DNA from: Cristatella mucedo
Lineage: Eukaryota; Bryozoa; Phylactolaemata; Cristatellidae
NCBI GenBank assembly: GCA_009760855.2
Contig: WPIO01000004.1
Coordinates: 3,904,001 to 3,968,000 of the forward strand
DNA length: 64,000 bases
Direction: 5' to 3'
In this document: positions 60,901-64,000 of the stretch, in pieces
Numbering within the stretch: the stretch's first letter is position 1
Layout: each line of letters opens with the position of its first letter
Translations under genes and position numbers: made by a program
Notes under the pieces: model-generated
What the model was told of the DNA's origin: nothing
Database searches by the model: none
The model's input: the letters and a program-made list of their open reading frames with translations, nothing else

Positions 60901-63787
60901 CAGAATCGAATGTTTGCAAGGCAAGCATTCAGTTTATCAGTTGCTGCAGCAGATGAAAGGTAGGCTGGGTGAAAGGCCAGCCGACGTCATTAAGAGCGGA
61001 GAAGGAGGTGGGAAGGCTTTGCTTTTATTCTATTTTTTCCTGTCATTTTGAAGGCAAGACATTCAACCCTTGATATCGGTCAATTATCTTAAACCAAACG
61101 ACTGCAAAACGAAATATCTTCTCAGATGACACCATACATAATCGTACGGCTGGACAAAAAGACTTTACTTTGCACGGCTGAACTAGAAGGCTCTGCTCTT
61201 CTAACTGGTGGTGCTGCAGCGCCACGTCATCCTGTGCCCATAATTAAGGTGTCCTCTTTTACTACTGCTTGCCGTTTACAAGGTTCACTCAGAAGACTGC
61301 CTCCACAGCTAGTCATCACGTTCACTCCCTGACCAAGATTAGAGACTGTCAAATAGGATGGCTGGCTAAAGATCGTACTAACTCCCTGATTCTATCTAGT
61401 ATAGACAATTGTAATTCAATTTCGGATTTGCAACCACAATAAGCCATTAAACCTCTACAGCTGGTGATGAACGTGGCTACAAGGTCGGTCAACAAATTCA
61501 AGAGGTTCAGCAATGTACATCCTTTGCTGAACGAGCTGCAGTGGCTCCCGGTCGATCAATGGATACAGAGAAAACTTCTTACTCTGACCTACAAGGCCTG
61601 CAACGGCTTGGCTCCTCTACACCTAGCTGAAACACTGCACCAGTTTCAGCCTCCTCGTGCCCTAAGGCTCACAATGGACAATAAATTAGTAGTTCCAATC
61701 GTTTGCTTGAAGACGGCTGGCAACAGAAGCTTTTGCTCTGCAGGTCCTAGACCGCAGAACTCACTTCCACAATACTTACTTAACGACATCTATTCTCTCT
61801 CCTGCTGCCGATGCCGAATTGACAAGCAGTGTAAGGTAGCATGGCAGAACAACATGATTCAAGCAAGATTCAACAAGCAAAACGCCACAGAATTTGCTTC
61901 TAAAGAGATCTTGCACCTATTGGTATATAGCGACAAATCAGGTGCAATAGCAGTCTAGCAAAAGAGGTCCACACCATGGTACCATTACTAGGACTAAACT
62001 GGACCTTGGGACTCGAAGCACTCGACCGAAACTCAAGATGAAGTACCACCGTGAGCCTACGGGCCGGCACTTCGCCATTCTTCGAGAAGAAGAACAACTG
62101 AAGCTTTAAGGGCAGCTAGTCACACTAGCAAGGAGGCGGTGCAAGCACACAACGAACGCTCGTAGATGCGCGCACGCTAGCCGAAGGTCCGAAACGTGCT
62201 CCGCTCGTTCTTCGCCTACCTCTCGCAACTGTCTGCACGCCCTCTCGTCTTCGGCCGCCACGAGCACGCGCCCCTCGCCGAGAGGAGTTCCGGCCGAGGC
62301 CGAATTCTCGTCGCGTATCTCGTGCAGCACGTCTGCCAGCACGAGCCACTTGGGATTCTCTTCCACCGCCAGAGCTGGATTGCCACCTGCCAGTGATGCG
62401 AGCGTAGCAAGCATACATTAGCGGCGTTGGGGGTCACACTGTGGGGACCGTTTGCACGCTCGGGCCACGGCCAGCGAGTGTGCGCGAGCAAGCAGACTGC
62501 GCAACCGAGCGAGCTGCACGTGAGCTGCACCGGCCGACCGGCCACTGCTCGCAAGCCCATCGGCGAGACCGAAACGCATCTGAAACGTTGCCGAAATGAG
62601 CCAATGAGAGCAGCTTGCGAAACACTCTGCGACTGCGTGGCACCGGCAATCAACGAGCTCGGAAGCTCATCGGGGAGGGGTGTAGCGAGGCGCGACAAGC
62701 AGCACACATGCCTACCGAAGGCTCGAATGGTGAGGGCAAGTAAGCTAGGCTTCCGAACTAGGCGCCGCCCACTGCGATCTAGGCGCCCATCCGTTGAGCT
62801 GAGGCATGAGAAAACTCTGCTTGCCACCAGGTCGGTCCACCGGGTTACCCGAGTTACAGAGGGCCACAAACGATGAAAGCACCGAACGAACATTCGCGAT
62901 GGCGAACCGGACAGTTGCCGTGATATCACGCACACTTCCTTACTTCCTGCAGGTTTTCCCTTGGCAAGGCATTTCCCCATACTCAAACCTGCAAGCTCGC
63001 CCGAGAACTAGCCACAATTGTGGGCATCCGAAAGGCCCAGTCGGCAGCCGTGGCGGGGTGCGAGCTACGTCTAGTTGCAGATCCCATTGAAGTTGAGATC
63101 CCGTCAGTTGCACAACTTCTAAATACCGAACGCTGGCCGCCGTGGGACTGAGTGCCGAAAATGAATGCTCGCCCCGAGCAGGTGGACGAACGAGGCTACA
63201 GGAACAGGAAGTAAGTACTCGTGGCCACTCGGGAAGAAGCGAGTCGCATGCACGCTCGAGCGAGTCCATGCCAAGAACTTGAAAAGGCAGCATTGAAATG
63301 CTGAATGACCCTCGCGGCACTGCCCCATTGCAAGGTTGCTTTAGGCGACAGGTGGAGGACTGGTGCTGGCCCACACCACGTGACTGGCCGCACGTGCACT
63401 TGCCGTGCTCTGACCCTCTGGTGACCGAGGAGTTTGCTCCCTCGGTGGCGGCAGCTTTGTCCGTTTTCAGCTTTCTGGTACGATCGGCCAGTGGACCGAA
63501 GACGCGCTCCTTGGAGCCCTACAGCGGCACGTTTGGACTGGGTCGGGCGGCCACTGCTGCAAGCATGAGACGTGATGCGCGGCGCCCACTGCGTGCCGCC
63601 CACTGCGCACCGGTCAGGTACCTACGCTGGCGCTATAATGCAATGAGCCCCTTTTTTGGAGTGGGAAGAGGCACTAGGAGTTGCACGACACACGCCTCAG
63701 ACAAGGTGAGAACTCACTTGAAACAGCTGATCCGCAGCATCTGTAAACAGCCAGCCGACGTTGCCACGGAACGTTTTCTCCGATGTC
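47045..63787 (-). CDS. ERCC4: ERCC4/XPF DNA-repair endonuclease, C-terminal part
   Basis: XPF is the catalytic half of the ERCC1-XPF nuclease, which cuts 5' of lesions in nucleotide-excision and crosslink repair. I find 11 exons: 63718-63787, about 63380-63518, 62220-62386, 54218-54301, 53973-54119, 53660-53881, 52437-52574, 52174-52308, 51703-51963, 49538-49678 and 47045-47437. They give about 631 residues; human XPF has 916. The N-terminal third lies right of the window. Seen in order: end of the helicase-like region ([17 protein letters not shown]), a charged linker with poly-Ala, [39 protein letters not shown], then the nuclease core with GDYVLT and [20 protein letters not shown] (intact GDx(n)ERKx3D). 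The tail has the helix-hairpin-helix pair ([24 protein letters not shown]) that pairs with ERCC1. The donor of the second exon is uncertain. Confidence 0.94.
47438..49537 (-). other. ERCC4 intron between exons j and k
   Basis: 2.1 kb. It contains a GA microsatellite at 48882-48952 and a CT-rich patch near 48510-48545. I see no LINE or SINE of the families found elsewhere. Confidence 0.5.
48882..48952. repeat. (GA)n microsatellite, ~70 bp
   Basis: Uninterrupted GA run following GTAAAGTGCCTA, which resembles the first half of a LINE-A 3' stem-loop. Confidence 0.97.
49538..49678 (-). CDS. ERCC4: ERCC4 exon j
   Basis: Acceptor caccgtgcag, donor gtgggt. It encodes [20 protein letters not shown] and [16 protein letters not shown], the end of the nuclease domain. 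Confidence 0.94.
50120..50265 (+). mobile_element. LINE-A 3' terminus only
   Basis: AGATGTAAAGTGCC, TTTAGTTCTCTTAGGGG and a TTATTATT tail mark a short, decayed 3' end. Confidence 0.6.
50315..51100 (-). mobile_element. LINE-A 3' fragment split by LINE-B
   Basis: The minus-strand stem-loop and 3' UTR at 50315-50519 continue colinearly at 50957-51100 (ATGAAGGACGAATCACAGAG, then the ORF end). The interruption is a LINE-B piece. Confidence 0.8.
50520..50956 (+). mobile_element. LINE-B 3' fragment inserted in LINE-A
   Basis: GGCCCGCCACGGCTTGGCTC through the [17 protein letters not shown] segment, ending GGAGATACATTAC. It lies opposite to the host LINE-A. Confidence 0.85.
51703..51963 (-). CDS. 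ERCC4: ERCC4 exon i, nuclease core
   Basis: Acceptor gcttgcag, donor gtatgt. It encodes [38 protein letters not shown] and [11 protein letters not shown], the metal-binding active site. Confidence 0.97.
52109..52141. repeat. (CAG)n trinucleotide run
   Basis: About ten GCA/CAG units in the 210-base ERCC4 intron between exons h and i, so it reads CTG in the transcript. Confidence 0.9.
52174..52308 (-). CDS. ERCC4: ERCC4 exon h
   Basis: Acceptor cgcacgcag, donor gtacgt. It encodes [20 protein letters not shown] and a variable Gly/Ala/Gln linker of 45 residues in all. Confidence 0.85.
52437..52574 (-). CDS. ERCC4: ERCC4 exon g
   Basis: Acceptor atatacag, donor gtgagc. It encodes [20 protein letters not shown] and the [14 protein letters not shown] block. 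Confidence 0.94.
53660..53881 (-). CDS. ERCC4: ERCC4 exon f
   Basis: Donor gtgagc. It encodes an acidic start (TDDEDDD), [13 protein letters not shown] and [20 protein letters not shown]. The acceptor is an NAGNAG (cagcag), so it may start at 53881 or 53878. Confidence 0.9.
53973..54119 (-). CDS. ERCC4: ERCC4 exon e
   Basis: Acceptor cttgtttag, donor gtgtgt. It encodes a basic linker ([22 protein letters not shown]) and [13 protein letters not shown]. KRKLxLTQ is also seen in the human linker. Confidence 0.85.
54218..54301 (-). CDS. ERCC4: ERCC4 exon d
   Basis: Acceptor ctttatag, donor gtgaga. It encodes [20 protein letters not shown] and KAESSKEQ, matching human YITLGAEAFLLRLYRK. It lies 7.9 kb from exon c. 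Confidence 0.88.
54821..54970 (-). other. Exon-like ORF of unknown nature inside an ERCC4 intron
   Basis: 150 bases between a good acceptor (aagctttcag) and donor (gtatac). They are open in one frame encoding [20 protein letters not shown] and [13 protein letters not shown]. The phase does not allow insertion between ERCC4 exons c and d without a stop. I do not recognise it. Confidence 0.3.
55455..55560 (-). mobile_element. SINE1 fragment
   Basis: B-box-like GTTGGTTCGAGCCCTGAC on the minus strand and the GGCAATAAAGGACTGCC-type segment typical of SINE1. Confidence 0.6.
56440..57150 (+). mobile_element. Tc1/mariner-like transposase relic
   Basis: Near 56995-57100 the translation reads [20 protein letters not shown], a decayed version of the SPDLNPxE block. 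Upstream matches are weak and full of stops. Confidence 0.5.
57665..58235 (-). mobile_element. LINE-A 3' fragment
   Basis: Minus-strand stem-loop (AGAAATTCAGTTCTCTGAGG), TTATTATTAATA tail and decayed ORF end ([11 protein letters not shown]). Confidence 0.72.
58425..58640 (+). mobile_element. LINE-A fragment
   Basis: It encodes the AFSSHAPKA-type segment and part of the 3' UTR; no clear tail. Confidence 0.55.
58712..58765 (-). mobile_element. SINE1 tail fragment
   Basis: Short GGCAATAAAGGATTGCC segment with the flanking CACCACTTGCA seen in SINE1 copies. Confidence 0.4.
59510..59680 (+). mobile_element. SINE2 with folded-back tail
   Basis: The tRNA-like head (GGCTTGAGCCCCGTGG B-box-like) leads into GTGAAGTGCCTGAACAAAGA, the first half of the LINE-A stem-loop. 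An inverted copy of the same end (AGCCCCCTACGAGAACTTAA) follows. Confidence 0.6.
60000..60970 (-). mobile_element. LINE-B fragment (~1 kb)
   Basis: On the minus strand it encodes the NLLKLNDDK-type segment, the GHPKRVAGL-type segment and the [18 protein letters not shown] to [12 protein letters not shown] end. Same orientation as ERCC4. Confidence 0.8.
61185..61800 (+). mobile_element. LINE-B fragment, inverted relative to its neighbour
   Basis: It encodes [20 protein letters not shown] and [20 protein letters not shown], with stops upstream. It has no 3' tail. Confidence 0.78.
62220..62386 (-). CDS. ERCC4: ERCC4 exon c
   Basis: Acceptor cactggcag, donor gtaggc. It encodes [20 protein letters not shown] to [10 protein letters not shown]. 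Confidence 0.9.
62387..63379 (-). other. ERCC4 intron between exons b and c
   Basis: About 1 kb, GC-rich. It carries long open frames on both strands without recognisable protein similarity; I treat them as chance. Confidence 0.5.
63380..63518 (-). CDS. ERCC4: ERCC4 exon b (donor uncertain)
   Basis: Acceptor ccgctgtag. It encodes [20 protein letters not shown] and a variable linker. Donors at 63380 or 63377 both restore the phase; shorter forms are possible. Confidence 0.6.
63718..63787 (-). CDS. ERCC4: ERCC4 exon a (first in window)
   Basis: Acceptor tctttcttag, donor gtgagt. It encodes [20 protein letters not shown] and matches the human ATEKAFGQNSGWLF region. Confidence 0.85.
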
Positions 63788-63881
63788 CTAAGAAAGAAAA
63801 ACGATCAAATTGTGGATGCAATTATAACTCTCTTTTCCAATATCTAGCAGTAGTGCCTGAGCTACTGCTGAACTACTATGC

Positions 63882-63981
<100 letters not shown>

Positions 63982-64000
63982 TGGGTGTAGTATTGTGGGC

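Larger units (their letters stand above)
54302..62219 (-). other. ERCC4 intron between exons c and d (7.9 kb)
   Basis: It contains an exon-like ORF (54821-54970), a SINE1 piece, a Tc1-like relic, LINE-A and LINE-B copies and a SINE2. The stretches 55570-56400 and 58770-59500 show nothing I can name. Confidence 0.55.

Noticed and set aside
62216-62986. 256-codon minus-strand ORF and the overlapping plus-strand ORF at 62427-62876
   Set aside because: They cover an ERCC4 intron and, in another frame, exon c. No recognisable domain.

Overview
The window is animal nuclear DNA, most likely from a repeat-rich, non-model invertebrate. Its genes are split by many GT-AG introns, some longer than 7 kb. 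The three recognisable proteins are close to human ones along their whole length. The space between exons is full of decayed LINEs, tRNA-derived SINEs, Tc1-like relics and long dinucleotide microsatellites. Nothing in the sequence fixes the phylum.

Layout from left to right. (1) The 3' end of an unrecognised plus-strand gene, coiled-coil-like at its C-terminus, ends at 1309 with AATAAA at 1348. (2) A complete minus-strand WIPI1/WIPI2 (Atg18-type) gene runs from ATG at 27655 to a stop at 3755. I rebuilt 11 exons with matching phases (483 residues); intron 2 alone is about 10.8 kb. (3) A repeat-filled 6.5 kb spacer separates WIPI from AP1M1. (4) A complete plus-strand AP1M1 gene (AP-1 clathrin adaptor mu subunit; 11 exons, 422 residues) runs from 34128 to 46203, with AATAAA at 46474. 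Its intron 2 has a minor-spliceosome (U12-type) 5' splice site. (5) The minus-strand ERCC4/XPF gene (DNA-repair endonuclease) converges on AP1M1. Its last 11 exons (about 631 residues, including nuclease and C-terminal helix-hairpin-helix domains) lie at 47045-63787, and its 5' exons lie beyond the right edge.

The genes do not form a pathway: WIPI acts in autophagy, AP1M1 in trans-Golgi/endosome sorting, ERCC4 in nucleotide-excision and crosslink repair. WIPI and AP1M1 diverge; AP1M1 and ERCC4 converge.

Mobile DNA. Two non-LTR (CR1/L2-like) LINE families dominate. LINE-A ends in a stem-loop plus a TTA-type tail; LINE-B ends in an ATTAC-type tail. Each is found inserted in the other (A in B at 44158-45795, B in A at 50520-50956). 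One SINE family (here SINE2) joins a tRNA-like head to the LINE-A 3' stem-loop. A second (SINE1) has a tRNA-like head and a different tail. Three Tc1-like relics are dead. Inverted LINE pairs sit inside single introns of AP1M1 and ERCC4. I saw no CRISPR array, rRNA gene or free-standing tRNA gene. I found no wholly new system; the best leads are the U12-type intron, the LINE/SINE tail sharing, the reciprocal nesting, the inverted intronic LINE pairs and an unexplained exon-like ORF inside an ERCC4 intron.
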